Source: a virus. Taken from it: a stretch of 30,169 nt of DNA. The stretch covers positions 1-30,169 of the IMG/VR virus record IMGVR_UViG_3300024261_000116; one strand, 5' to 3'. This document shows positions 30,115 through 30,169 of this stretch, piece by piece (position 1 is the first letter of the stretch; every line of letters begins with the position of its first letter). The notes beneath the pieces are model-generated. The model saw only the letters and a program-made list of their open reading frames with translations. It made no database searches and was not told the DNA's origin. The translations under genes and the position numbers were made by a program.

Positions 30115-30169
30115 ATGCAACACAAATGTGAAATATGTGATAAAGACTTTGATTCATTATGGGGATTAT
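30115..30169 (+). CDS. Start of a zinc-finger protein (3' truncated by window edge)
   Basis: The first 18 codons read MQHKCEICDKDFDSLWGL. The C-x2-C knuckle followed by D-F and a Leu resembles the first half of a C2H2-type finger. Such N-terminal fingers are common in phage homing endonucleases and small DNA-binding proteins. The second His/Cys pair would lie beyond the window. The start codon directly follows the T-run of the terminator, so transcription must begin in or just after the hairpin, or read through it. Confidence 0.6.
   Translation, partial: MQHKCEICDKDFDSLWGL

Overview
The window is a structural-gene segment of a large, AT-rich contractile-tailed (myovirus) phage genome, distantly T4-like. 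The anchors are a tail sheath (gp18-like, 21070-23937) and a tail tube (gp19-like, 29561-30049). A neck/tail-completion set that I match by pattern to T4 gp13 (97-1239, minus strand), gp14 (4808-5329) and gp15 (5331-6362) supports this. The host is probably a member of the Bacteroidota, perhaps a marine or aquatic flavobacterium. The reasons are very low GC, almost no Shine-Dalgarno sequences before starts, a BspA-type (DUF285) repeat protein, fibre modules with the GDGSNLSGI motif, and one gene with a flavobacterial-type TAnnTTTG -7 element. The host call is inference. I saw no rRNA, tRNA, CRISPR array, integrase or insertion sequence.

Layout. 1-4.8 kb: the end of an unknown plus-strand gene, then a minus-strand gp13-like neck protein, a small plus-strand tagged protein, and a minus-strand pair of glutaredoxin and SNF2-family helicase. 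The helicase carries a full-length 367-residue LAGLIDADG intein inside its Walker A motif. 4.8-19.6 kb: a plus-strand late block with gp14- and gp15-like proteins, then a string of adhesion genes linked by 1-4 nt overlaps or short gaps. These are a 1958-aa fibre with YadA-head-like and beta-helix parts, a BspA-like protein, an 1174-aa fibre, a C1q-like jelly-roll protein, a 362-aa fibre, and an unknown 244-aa protein. 19.6-21.1 kb: a patatin-like phospholipase, a small minus-strand ribbon-helix-helix protein missed by length-filtered gene calling, and four 20-bp tandem repeats lying just upstream of it. 21.1-27.1 kb: the tail sheath and four genes carrying a shared short peptide tag (LTESDLRRIVKKVIKE type), one of them a HAD-family phosphatase-like protein. 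27.1-29.5 kb: two minus-strand accessory genes, a secreted protein with a host-like promoter element and a Vsr-like putative homing endonuclease. 29.5 kb to the end: the tail tube, a terminator, and the start of a Cys-zinc-finger gene that runs off the window.

How the parts fit. The gp13/14/15-like, sheath and tube proteins would build the neck and contractile tail. The fibre set would handle host recognition, with several alternative adhesin folds sharing interchangeable repeat modules. A recurrent ATATTTAT(T/A) motif, always pointing toward the downstream gene, sits at nearly every transcription-unit start and is the best candidate late promoter. The most unusual signal is the peptide tag shared by five otherwise unrelated proteins. 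Each copy but one ends in an (I/L)-x-E tripeptide, the cleavage signature of T4-type prohead protease. My working hypothesis is that it is a capsid-targeting tag that loads cargo, including a HAD enzyme and a peptidoglycan-binding protein, into the head.
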